IMG/VR virus record: IMGVR_UViG_3300009103_000189
Span: 1 to 20,611 of that record
Origin: a virus
DNA: 20,611 nucleotides
Reading direction: 5' to 3' (one strand)
Both the position numbers and the translations under genes were made by a program. Below, in pieces: positions 8,392 to 13,988 of the stretch (positions are counted from its first letter, which is position 1; each line of letters opens with the position of its first letter). The notes below the pieces were generated by a model, which worked only from the letters and a program-made list of their open reading frames with translations, was not told the DNA's origin and made no database searches.

Positions 8392-8420
8392 GGGGAGGGG
8401 AGTATAAAACCCCCCTCCCC
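8392..8420 (-). terminator. GC-rich 9-bp hairpin between hsp20 and amidase
   Basis: A perfect inverted repeat GGGGAGGGG / CCCCTCCCC with an 11-nt loop. On the minus strand it is followed by TTCTTAT, a poor U-tract. It is very stable and sits about 14 nt downstream of a late-type promoter and 20 nt upstream of the amidase GTG. It could stop hsp20 transcripts or act as a stabilising 5' hairpin of the late amidase mRNA. Confidence 0.6.
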
Positions 8421-8434
8421 CGAACGAATAATGA

Positions 8435-8442
8435 TATTTATC
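8435..8442 (-). promoter_or_regulatory. T4-type late promoter variant GATAAATA
   Basis: Seven of eight bases match TATAAATA. The hsp20 stop codon TAA (8438-8440) is inside the motif. It would drive the amidase gene, which is expected to be late, through the hairpin at 8392-8420. Confidence 0.55.
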
Positions 8443-8917
8443 CGTTCAACGTCTGCGGACCTTCCGCAGAGACACCATTAATATCAATTACACGAACCTT
8501 ATCTTCTTCAGGCGTGACGTTCTTCAATGAAATTACGAGAAGACCATTCGTAAACTCGGCTCCAATAACCTCAACCGTAGGACTAAGTGTCCACACACGT
8601 TTGAAATTACGGGCTGCAATTCCTTGATGAACATACACAGCAGAATCGGCACCATGATCCTTCTCGGATTCAACGGTGAGAACATCTTCCTTCACCGTAA
8701 CCTTAATGTCGTTTTCTGTAAATCCAGCAAGGGCAATCTCAATAGCAAAGCTATCGGAATTATCATTCCTTACAATATTGTAGGGAGGATATGACGCAGC
8801 CTGTCCTGTTCCAACACTGGTCGAAAGTAGTCGATCAAAAATCTGATCAAATCCCAAAAGGAATGGATCACTACGAAGTTCATTAAAAATACTCGGTACT
8901 CTTCTAGTTGTAACCAT
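8438..8917 (-). CDS. hsp20: Small heat-shock protein Hsp20 (IbpA-type)
   Basis: 159-residue alpha-crystallin chaperone. The N-terminal arm contains RRVPSIFNELRSDPFLLGFD, typical of IbpA-like proteins; the alpha-crystallin core spans about residues 45-145, with AIEIALAGFTENDIKV and the FKRVWTLSP strand. The consensus IxI motif is present near the C-terminus as VRVIDING. It is an ATP-independent holdase. Hsp20 genes are recurrent in marine T4-like phages, where they may protect virion or replication proteins. ATG at 8917 with AAGGAG SD seven bases upstream. That SD is paired in a ROSE-like hairpin (8925-8942), so translation may be heat-regulated. It lies in a 128-nt leader, the longest intergenic gap of the block. 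Confidence 0.95.
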   Translation of the reverse strand: MVTTRRVPSIFNELRSDPFLLGFDQIFDRLLSTSVGTGQAASYPPYNIVRNDNSDSFAIEIALAGFTENDIKVTVKEDVLTVESEKDHGADSAVYVHQGIAARNFKRVWTLSPTVEVIGAEFTNGLLVISLKNVTPEEDKVRVIDINGVSAEGPQTLNG

Positions 8918-8924
8918 CTTATTT

Positions 8925-8942
8925 CTCCTTATTTAAAGCGAG
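8925..8942 (-). promoter_or_regulatory. ROSE-like RNA thermometer hairpin over the hsp20 SD
   Basis: The leader RNA can fold CUCGCUU / loop UAAAU / AAGGAG, six pairs with a single bulged G, covering the whole Shine-Dalgarno sequence. The anti-SD strand contains UCGCU, the UYGCU signature of ROSE thermometers that control bacterial small heat-shock genes. Two further hairpins lie upstream: CCGA-UUG-UCGG (near 8970-8981) and GAGAU-AAAAC-AUCUC (ends overlap this one and would compete with it). AUCU / AGAU can extend the stem to the start codon. Function is inferred from sequence logic only. Confidence 0.55.
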
Positions 8943-9000
8943 ATGTTTTATCTCTTTTTTATTAAACAAACCCGACAATCGGCATTCGTCTAATACCTAA

Positions 9001-9027
9001 AAGATAACCCCCATTACAGTTTGTCAA
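9001..9027 (-). promoter_or_regulatory. Possible host-sigma promoter for hsp20
   Basis: The minus strand has TTGACA (9022-9027), a perfect -35, with TATCTT (9001-9006) 15 bases downstream, shorter than the ideal 17. The same stretch also reads CTTG-N16-GTTATCT, close to the heat-shock sigma-32 pattern of alphaproteobacteria. It overlaps a hairpin (9007-9034), so one of the two readings may be accidental. Confidence 0.3.
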
Positions 9028-9034
9028 GTGGGGT
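9007..9034 (-). terminator. Possible terminator after the nuclease gene
   Basis: CCCCA / TGGGG (plus an outer A-T pair) with a 15-nt loop, followed on the minus strand by TTATCTTTT. It lies 12 nt after the nuclease stop codon. The long loop and overlap with a candidate promoter lower confidence. Confidence 0.4.
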
Positions 9035-9045
9035 CATCATAAAAA

Positions 9046-9399
9046 TCATCCTTGATATTTTGTGGCGTATCCCTCATTTAATAACATTTCATTTACTGAA
9101 ACTGCCGCAGTAGTACCTGTCTCAACCCAAAGCTCAGCAATAATTCTTCCATACTTTCCTCGATCATTATACTTCTTTACTTTGATAATACAATCATTGG
9201 TCGAATATCCAAGAATTTCAAGCAATCGTTGCTTTGCCCGGAGTCCTTCTTCCTTCTCTTCTCCACGAATCTCTGGTGTATTTATCCCAGCCAAACGAAT
9301 AGCCTGATTATTTAACCAGACACCAAAACCAAGATCAATGTCTGCTCTAACTGAATCACCATCATAGACACTAACTATTTTTGCTCGGTACTCATACAT
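9046..9399 (-). CDS. Staphylococcal-nuclease-like (SNase/thermonuclease) protein
   Basis: 117-residue OB-fold nuclease. Motifs are VYDGDSVRAD (D13, D15; calcium ligands), IRLAGINTPE with R35 and E43 at the same positions as in staphylococcal nuclease, and GKYGRIIAEL with the second arginine R85 (R87 in SNase). The SNase calcium ligand D40 is N40 here, a substitution also common in phage homologues; it may lower activity. No signal peptide, so it acts in the cytoplasm, perhaps on host nucleic acid or in DNA turnover. The ATG at 9399 is preferred over the in-frame TTG one codon earlier. It sits seven bases after the regA stop. Confidence 0.9.
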   Translation of the reverse strand: MYEYRAKIVSVYDGDSVRADIDLGFGVWLNNQAIRLAGINTPEIRGEEKEEGLRAKQRLLEILGYSTNDCIIKVKKYNDRGKYGRIIAELWVETGTTAAVSVNEMLLNEGYATKYQG

Positions 9400-9408
9400 C
9401 AAAATAAC

Positions 9409-9837
9409 CTACTTTTTTTTATTGCCAATATTATATTTAGCAACCAGATTCCAATCGCTCTTATCTCTGTGCGTAATTATTTTAATTTGCCCGAGGGGAA
9501 CAACTGGTTCAGAACTCTTATTGACATCAACCAAACTCAACAATCCCCATTCTGCCAACAAATTTACAATAGTATTTCTACGCCCAAGATCATTTTCATT
9601 GAAATTAGAATTCTTTCCATCCAATGCAAAGAGTTCCTTGAAGTGGACAATATAATATTTCCCACGCTTATGAAGTATATGACAGGACTGATAGAGTGTT
9701 TTTTCTTTACGGCTTGCAATTCCAATACGAGTTAATGTCTCTCGTATTTTCAAGAAATCCTCTTCTTGTGCTAATTCAACTTCAACTAAAGTAGTTAAGT
9801 CAACTGGAATTGGTTCGTTTTTTGGTTCGCTTTCCAT
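9409..9837 (-). CDS. regA: RegA translational repressor
   Basis: 142-residue RNA-binding repressor that shuts off translation of replication genes by occupying their initiation regions. The match to T4 RegA (122 aa) is clear through EDFLKIRETLTRIGIAS, LYQSCHILHKRGKYYIVHFKE (cited as two parts), RRNTIVNLLAEWGLL, and the end WNLVAKYNIGN. It has about 24 extra N-terminal residues rich in E and P and a short lysine tail. The frame is open to a GTG at 9849; the ATG at 9837 is chosen, leaving a 38-nt overlap with gp62. The gp62-regA order is as in T4, where the genes are translationally coupled. A candidate target is the gp44 start. Confidence 0.95.
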   Translation of the reverse strand: MESEPKNEPIPVDLTTLVEVELAQEEDFLKIRETLTRIGIASRKEKTLYQSCHILHKRGKYYIVHFKELFALDGKNSNFNENDLGRRNTIVNLLAEWGLLSLVDVNKSSEPVVPLGQIKIITHRDKSDWNLVAKYNIGNKKK

Positions 9838-10219
9838 TTTGAAATCCACCTCTCTTCAATGTTTCATGAATAAGAGATAGCTGTTCACCCGTCAACACCT
9901 TCGCAATTTCGTGAGCCTTTCTATAATTACAAGAATAATACTCCTTAATCGCATCAATGTCATCATTCTTTTCAGGCTTCAACCATCTCGAAAACCGCTT
10001 TTTTCTCCTAATACTATTTAGCAGATAATCATTCTGCAAACGGTTGTCCAGATGTCCCCGAAGGTTTAGTTCATTTGCATAAAGAACTGTATCAGGAAAA
10101 TATGACATTGTACGATTGACCACAAAAGGTACATATTCCTTTTCTGTTTGCGGATCATCTTCTATTAGATTTTTCTTACTTAGATTAATCGCTGTCAGAA
10201 AATCACCCAATTTTGCCAT
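9800..10219 (-). CDS. 62: Clamp-loader small subunit (T4 gp62-like)
   Basis: 139-residue protein. Position (after gp44, before regA) and the pattern PFVVNRTMSYFPDTVLYANE, LDNRLQNDYLLNSI then RRKKRFSRWLK match gp62 of T4-like phages, which joins four gp44 subunits to load gp45. It is shorter than T4 gp62 (187 aa) but similar to marine relatives. The ATG at 10219 overlaps the previous stop as TAATG with a GGAG SD, and the gene overlaps regA by 38 nt. The C-terminal basic tail (GKRTKKRTNSS) is a lineage-specific feature. Confidence 0.88.
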   Translation of the reverse strand: MAKLGDFLTAINLSKKNLIEDDPQTEKEYVPFVVNRTMSYFPDTVLYANELNLRGHLDNRLQNDYLLNSIRRKKRFSRWLKPEKNDDIDAIKEYYSCNYRKAHEIAKVLTGEQLSLIHETLKRGGFQNGKRTKKRTNSS

Positions 10220-10650
10220 TACACATCTCCTTTAGGCCAGACCAATTCATCATCTTTTGTTCTAAGGTCTGCAACAGGAACATCATCATATGCAGTAATG
10301 CCGGGAGCTTTTTTTGCACGTTCCTTATAAACATCTCCATTTTCTCCACACTTCTCATCCTCATACGAAGCAATCTGCCTCCGATAGAGTTCCTGCTTGA
10401 CACACTCAAGCACACCAATCACTGCATTATACTTTTCGTAATTCGCTTCACCCGAAAAATCCCGACTCCAATAATCACACAAACGAGTGATGATGTAGTT
10501 CAGTGTTCCGGGGTGAGTTGCCATGTGACTATGACTTACACTATCCCTGAGTGTATCCAGCTTATGAAGGAACTTGGACAATCCAGACATACCAGTGAAG
10601 TCTGCATCATGATCAATCAACTCACGTTCTTTCTTATGAATATACGGCAT
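10219..10650 (-). CDS. DUF6899-like conserved hypothetical protein
   Basis: 143-residue protein beginning MPYIHKKERELID, with GTLNYIITRL, the conserved block GVLECVKQELYRRQIASYED and then ENGDVY. This pattern is what I recall as the DUF6899 family of phages and bacteria; members are short and of unknown function. Here the protein is longer, with an insertion at residues 15-45 (histidine-rich SVSHSHMATHPG) and a C-terminal extension after ENGDVY. ATG at 10650 with AAAGGA SD. Inserted between gp44 and gp62, which are adjacent in T4, and coupled to gp62 by TAATG, so it is co-translated with loader genes. Confidence 0.8.
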   Translation of the reverse strand: MPYIHKKERELIDHDADFTGMSGLSKFLHKLDTLRDSVSHSHMATHPGTLNYIITRLCDYWSRDFSGEANYEKYNAVIGVLECVKQELYRRQIASYEDEKCGENGDVYKERAKKAPGITAYDDVPVADLRTKDDELVWPKGDV

Positions 10651-10665
10651 TATATAATTCCTTTC

Positions 10666-10788
10666 TTATCCAGCAATATGCTGAAAACAATAAAACGCCG
10701 ACAAATCATTATCTCGACATTCATCCCATTGACACTTAGTATAGGTAAGTGACAAACCAATTAGTATTGCAATTATAATCCATCTCAT
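10666..10788 (-). CDS. 40-aa membrane-anchored small protein
   Basis: A 40-codon frame starting two bases after the gp44 stop, with GGAG about 10 bases upstream of the ATG. It begins MRWIIIAILIGLSLTYTKCQ, a signal-anchor or lipoprotein-like hydrophobic start. Three cysteines follow (K-C-Q at 19, E-C-R at 24, Y-C-F at 34). It fills the gap between gp44 and the DUF6899-like gene almost exactly, and the spacing fits the operon. No function is recognised. Confidence 0.6.
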   Translation of the reverse strand: MRWIIIAILIGLSLTYTKCQWDECRDNDLSAFYCFQHIAG

Positions 10789-10789
10789 T

Positions 10790-11740
10790 TTACTTGTACT
10801 CCAATTCTACCATTAGTTCCGTCAAACATGCAACCAAATTCAATTCCAAGTCGGCAACAAATGCAGACTTATATTGATAGTCTGCAATTAAAATTACTGC
10901 CTGTGGAATACTCTGTGGCTTAACATTACCATACAACCCATCATAAACCAAACGAAAGATTCGTGACGGATCATCATCAAGATTCTCCACCACCCACTTC
11001 CGCATGTTCTTGAAGTTCTTCTCCTTCAAGTGCTTCATGAGATCCTTGATGGACTGCTCCGTGATAGTCGTCAGAATGCCCGCATCAATATCACCAGACA
11101 CAGAATATCGCTGCAACTCATTAAGCACTCGCCGGAAGTCAGGAAAGTATTTGGTAATAAGTTCAACAAGAACCGTTTCATTAAATGTCACAGACTCATT
11201 TTCTAGAATCTCAATAATTCGCTTGAGCAAATTCATCGCGAGCTTCGGGCGATCCTTCTTGGAAAACCGAAAATCAATAACACTGCACCGACTATGAATC
11301 GGCTCAATGATACGATTCTTGTAATTACAAGTAAAGATGAACCCACAGTTCTTAGAGAACTCTTCAATAAACCCACGAAGTGCAGGTTGAGTTGATTGTG
11401 GATTAAGATAATCTGCCTCATCAATAATAACAATCTTCCGCTTTCCGGTAGAAGTAAAACTCATTGTAGAAGCAAAATTTCTCACATCATTACGAAGCGT
11501 GTCAATATTTCCACTTTCACTGCCATTAATAACAATATAGTCCACATCCATCTGCTCACACAGTGCCCGTGCAACTGTCGTCTTACCAACACCTGCGGTC
11601 CCTGAAAGAAGAAGATTTGGAATATCACCATTTGAAACGAACTCAAGAAAAGTATCCTTCAGCGAATCGGGAAGGATACAGTCCTCGATAGTTCGGGGTC
11701 GATACTTTTGACTCCAAATAAAATCATCACGAAGTTTCAT
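10790..11740 (-). CDS. 44: Clamp-loader AAA+ ATPase (T4 gp44-like)
   Basis: 316-residue AAA+ ATPase, nearly the length of T4 gp44 (319). With gp62 it opens and loads the gp45 clamp. YRPRT at 13-17 is the RFC box, Walker A GTAGVGKT is at 47-54, Walker B IIDEADYL is near 113, and HSRC (arginine finger motif) follows. The frame is open to 11779, but that ATG lies in the hairpin at 11775-11813. The ATG at 11740 matches the family N-terminus. GAGG is 11 nt upstream; a TTG at 11746 is a possible start. A T4-like RegA operator overlaps the start. Separated from gp45 by a porin gene, unlike T4. Confidence 0.96.
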   Translation of the reverse strand: MKLRDDFIWSQKYRPRTIEDCILPDSLKDTFLEFVSNGDIPNLLLSGTAGVGKTTVARALCEQMDVDYIVINGSESGNIDTLRNDVRNFASTMSFTSTGKRKIVIIDEADYLNPQSTQPALRGFIEEFSKNCGFIFTCNYKNRIIEPIHSRCSVIDFRFSKKDRPKLAMNLLKRIIEILENESVTFNETVLVELITKYFPDFRRVLNELQRYSVSGDIDAGILTTITEQSIKDLMKHLKEKNFKNMRKWVVENLDDDPSRIFRLVYDGLYGNVKPQSIPQAVILIADYQYKSAFVADLELNLVACLTELMVELEYK

Positions 11741-11758
11741 AATCAAATTATCCTCATT
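11737..11758 (-). promoter_or_regulatory. Candidate RegA operator at gp44 start
   Basis: The gp44 initiation region reads AAUGAGGAUAAUU then UGAUUAUGA. The known T4 gene 44 RegA element, as I recall it, is AAUGAGGAAAUUAUG; the same AAUGAGGA core, AAUU and UUAUG are present here with about seven extra bases between. The TTGATTATGA part recurs exactly at the gp41 start. RegA is encoded two genes downstream. Confidence 0.45.
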
Positions 11759-11774
11759 TATTGTTTTATACCAA

Positions 11775-11813
11775 AACACCCCCCCAGAGAAAGAATATCT
11801 CTGAGAGGGTGTT
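11775..11813 (-). terminator. 16-bp hairpin between porin and gp44
   Basis: The minus strand folds AACACCC-TCT-CAGAGA / loop TATTCTT / TCTCTG-GGG-GGGTGTT, 16 continuous pairs with two G-U wobbles, followed by TTGG. It lies after the porin gene and after a late promoter (11841-11848), before the gp44 SD. Strong stem and short U-run make it a terminator or 5' stabiliser. Confidence 0.7.
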
Positions 11814-11840
11814 CGGTGGGGGTTCAGCGTCTTACATATA

Positions 11841-11848
11841 TATTTATA
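11841..11848 (-). promoter_or_regulatory. T4-type late promoter TATAAATA upstream of gp44
   Basis: Exact TATAAATA on the minus strand, 28 nt past the porin stop. Predicted start near 11834, giving a transcript that meets the 16-bp hairpin (11775-11813) after about 20 nt and then the gp44 gene. A late promoter before a clamp-loader gene is not obvious functionally. Confidence 0.6.
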
Positions 11849-11876
11849 ACGATTTTACTGAATATTGAAATATTTT

Positions 11877-12896
11877 TTAAAACGCAAACTGAATTCCTGC
11901 CAAAACCCCATCACTTGTAACGCCAAGCAATTCATCATTAAAATATGATACTGTCAACTTGGTGTTTGTCTTCTCATCAAAGATAAGATTTACACCAGCA
12001 TCCCAACGCTCTTGCTCTCCATCTTGCGAACCATCAAACTGGAAATTCTGATAACGAACAAAAGGCTGCGGTGTTACTCGCTTACCAAGAGTATTATTAA
12101 GAGTAACTGCTCCAGTGACATATCCACCCAGACCCTCATTAATTCCAATACCAGGAACATAATGAGCGCCATCAAGATCATACTTGAAAAACCCACCACT
12201 CAAATCAACAGTTCCAACTTTATCAACATTTCGACTGAACGCTGCATCTAGATTCCATCCAAAGAAATCAGAAGATCCAGACAAATCAGCATCATTCTGT
12301 GTCTGAAATGCAAAACCCAGATTGACACCTTCAATCTCGGTATCCAAACGACCGGCAATCAATGCATTATTGGTTTCAACACCTTCAAATACACCAAACA
12401 AATAATTCACAGTAGATACACTACCATAAACTTCTGCACCATTCAAACGACCATATCCATTTACCGAAGGATACTTCTGGACAACTGTGGGACCATCCCA
12501 AGCAATCTGCCCATATACGTCATTTAGACCAGCTCGATCCTGTGGAGCCAAAAATCGACCTGCCTTTACTCCAGATACAAAATCAAATGTAGGAACATCA
12601 ACACTAATTACCGCATCGAGAATATCAACGTCATTTGTGCTGGTTCCATCATACTGAACTGCAACATCGGCAGAAATACCATACGAAGTATCTACACCAA
12701 AGGCAAGTCGAGAATTATCCACGGCAAACTCGTCCGTATCAGAATCAACATCTGCACGAACGCCACCATTTACTGTAATTGAATTGCCAATAGTAACACC
12801 CTTACCCTTCTTATCCTTCGCAAAGGCTTCCGTTCCAACGAACAGACACAGAGCAACTACCAGCGTCATCATCATATATCTAATATTACCACTCAT
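11877..12896 (-). CDS. Outer-membrane porin-like beta-barrel protein
   Basis: 339-residue protein with a Sec signal peptide (basic R6, hydrophobic 8-20, likely cleavage after AFA at 24-26). The remainder shows alternating strands rich in G, D, N and aromatic residues, and terminates in AGIQFAF, the C-terminal phenylalanine signal for Bam insertion. GVKAGRFLAPQDRAGL and the repeated two-residue-periodic strands resemble phosphate-selective porin O/P and other 16-18 strand porins. ATG at 12896 has GGAG eight bases upstream. It has its own late promoter (12969-12976) and flanking hairpins, and separates gp45 from gp44. Pore selectivity cannot be read. Likely acquired from a bacterium; no truncation visible. 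Confidence 0.85.
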   Translation of the reverse strand: MSGNIRYMMMTLVVALCLFVGTEAFAKDKKGKGVTIGNSITVNGGVRADVDSDTDEFAVDNSRLAFGVDTSYGISADVAVQYDGTSTNDVDILDAVISVDVPTFDFVSGVKAGRFLAPQDRAGLNDVYGQIAWDGPTVVQKYPSVNGYGRLNGAEVYGSVSTVNYLFGVFEGVETNNALIAGRLDTEIEGVNLGFAFQTQNDADLSGSSDFFGWNLDAAFSRNVDKVGTVDLSGGFFKYDLDGAHYVPGIGINEGLGGYVTGAVTLNNTLGKRVTPQPFVRYQNFQFDGSQDGEQERWDAGVNLIFDEKTNTKLTVSYFNDELLGVTSDGVLAGIQFAF

Positions 12897-12917
12897 AACA
12901 TGATCTCCTTGTTAAAA

Positions 12918-12948
12918 AAACACAGACCGGAACATCCGATCTGTGTTT
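12918..12948 (-). terminator. Intrinsic terminator-like hairpin in front of porin gene
   Basis: AAACACAGA / TCTGTGTTT (9 bp) plus an inner CGG / CCG after one mismatch, loop ATGTT, then a T7-run (TTTTTTT) on the minus strand. This is a good rho-independent terminator for gp45 transcripts, yet it lies downstream of the late promoter at 12969 and 20 nt before the porin start. Confidence 0.75.
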
Positions 12949-12968
12949 CTTATTGTAACAGTTTAGGT

Positions 12969-12976
12969 TATTTATA
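12969..12976 (-). promoter_or_regulatory. T4-type late promoter TATAAATA upstream of porin
   Basis: Exact TATAAATA on the minus strand, directly after the gp45 TAG stop (12977-12979). Predicted start near 12962; the transcript would begin just before the hairpin at 12918-12948 and lead into the porin gene. Confidence 0.75.
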
Positions 12977-13702
12977 CTACTTAAAAACTGTAGAAAACGT
13001 AGTTTCCGAAGCTACCCAATATTCCAAAGAAATATCCTCATTGATAAAATGTGCCAGACCGCCATTATTGGCAAGTCGTACATCATAATTACCCGAAAGA
13101 ATCTTTAGATTATTGACCATAAAGGTTGCCTTATATTCATCAAATTCATTAGATGCCTTGAATTCATCATCGAATACAACAGACTCATCATCAATATCCA
13201 AAAGAAATGAGTTTGATGATGTCGGAGTTGACATATCCATTACACGAACAGACAAAAGACCATCAAGAACACAAACAACCACATGAGGGACACTCAAAAC
13301 CCCAGCAGCCTTCATCAACATCTTAATATTACTCTGACTCAAATTAAATTGAATCATGGGCTTATCATACTTAATAACACCTCCACTTCCCTCAGGGGGA
13401 TTTCTCCACAAACTCGGATCACTATAATTGTATACAAAATTCTTATTACCGTCTCCACTTACCACAACCTGACTTTCCATAAAGGTAAAATCAGGTTCAT
13501 CAAAAAGGCTCACTGCACTCAAAAACTGCCTTAGATTATAAATCCCACAATCTACAGAAAACTTATCAGGAACAACTGCTCGTGCCAAAATTGACTGAGC
13601 TTCTGAAATAGTCTTAATTTCAGAACCCGCCTTCAACATAATAGAATCGTTGATCGACGAAAAGTTATCCAGAATTGCGAGTGTATCTTCATTGATTTGC
13701 AT
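12977..13702 (-). CDS. 45: Sliding clamp, DNA polymerase processivity factor (T4 gp45-like)
   Basis: 241-residue homotrimeric clamp (T4 gp45 is 228 aa). The N-terminus INEDTLAILDNFSSINDSIMLKAG aligns with T4 SKDTTALLKNFATINSGIMLKSG (shown only by its conserved LxNFxxINxxIMLKxG pattern). DCGIYNLRQFLSAVSLF matches the T4 DVAIYDLNGFLGILSLV strand pattern, and FMVNNLKILSGNYDVRL matches FIINMANMKMQPGNYKLLL. In T4, gp45 is also the mobile activator of late transcription, relevant to the TATAAATA promoters here. The open frame extends to 13729; ATG at 13702 (MQINEDTL) with GGAG nine bases upstream is preferred, overlapping the DUF3310 end by 14 nt. Confidence 0.93.
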   Translation of the reverse strand: MQINEDTLAILDNFSSINDSIMLKAGSEIKTISEAQSILARAVVPDKFSVDCGIYNLRQFLSAVSLFDEPDFTFMESQVVVSGDGNKNFVYNYSDPSLWRNPPEGSGGVIKYDKPMIQFNLSQSNIKMLMKAAGVLSVPHVVVCVLDGLLSVRVMDMSTPTSSNSFLLDIDDESVVFDDEFKASNEFDEYKATFMVNNLKILSGNYDVRLANNGGLAHFINEDISLEYWVASETTFSTVFK

Positions 13703-13988
13703 TATTTTGATCTCCATCATTAAGTTCACTAAAATGCATCAATAGTAAAATATAATGCATTGCTTTCAATAAGTCAAGTTTATTTTTGCCTTTTTTCCTT
13801 CCATACCGTGCGATGTACTTCATTGCATTCCCTTGACAAAAATGCTCTGCAACACCGATTGAATTTAGTAAGTCTTGAATCTGAGTACCATTATCATCAG
13901 CACCAACGTAATGTTGATTATATGTCTGCTCAATATAATCCTTTACCATTTCCAAATTTTCTAATTCATCATATTTCCACATAATCAT
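13689..13988 (-). CDS. DUF3310 (SaV-like) small phage protein
   Basis: 99-residue protein. The C-terminal half carries the DUF3310 signature EHFCQGNAMKYIARYGRKKG followed by LDLLKAMHYILLL. DUF3310 is widespread in phages and is sometimes annotated as a nucleotide kinase; that function is not supported by a visible P-loop. A variable N-terminal half precedes it. ATG at 13988 overlaps the previous stop as ATGA; a second ATG lies two codons later. Linked upstream of gp45, suggesting a role near replication, inferred only. Confidence 0.85.
   Translation of the reverse strand: MIMWKYDELENLEMVKDYIEQTYNQHYVGADDNGTQIQDLLNSIGVAEHFCQGNAMKYIARYGRKKGKNKLDLLKAMHYILLLMHFSELNDGDQNNANQ

Noticed and set aside
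8970-9034. Two hairpins and a TTGACA box as a definite sigma-70 promoter for hsp20
   Set aside because: Spacing to the best -10 is 15 bases and the box overlaps a hairpin; kept only as a low-confidence feature.
11741-11779. Upstream start of gp44 (MFWYKTINED...)
   Set aside because: The codons lie inside or just after the 16-bp hairpin, and the family N-terminus begins at the ATG at 11740, which also gives T4-like length.
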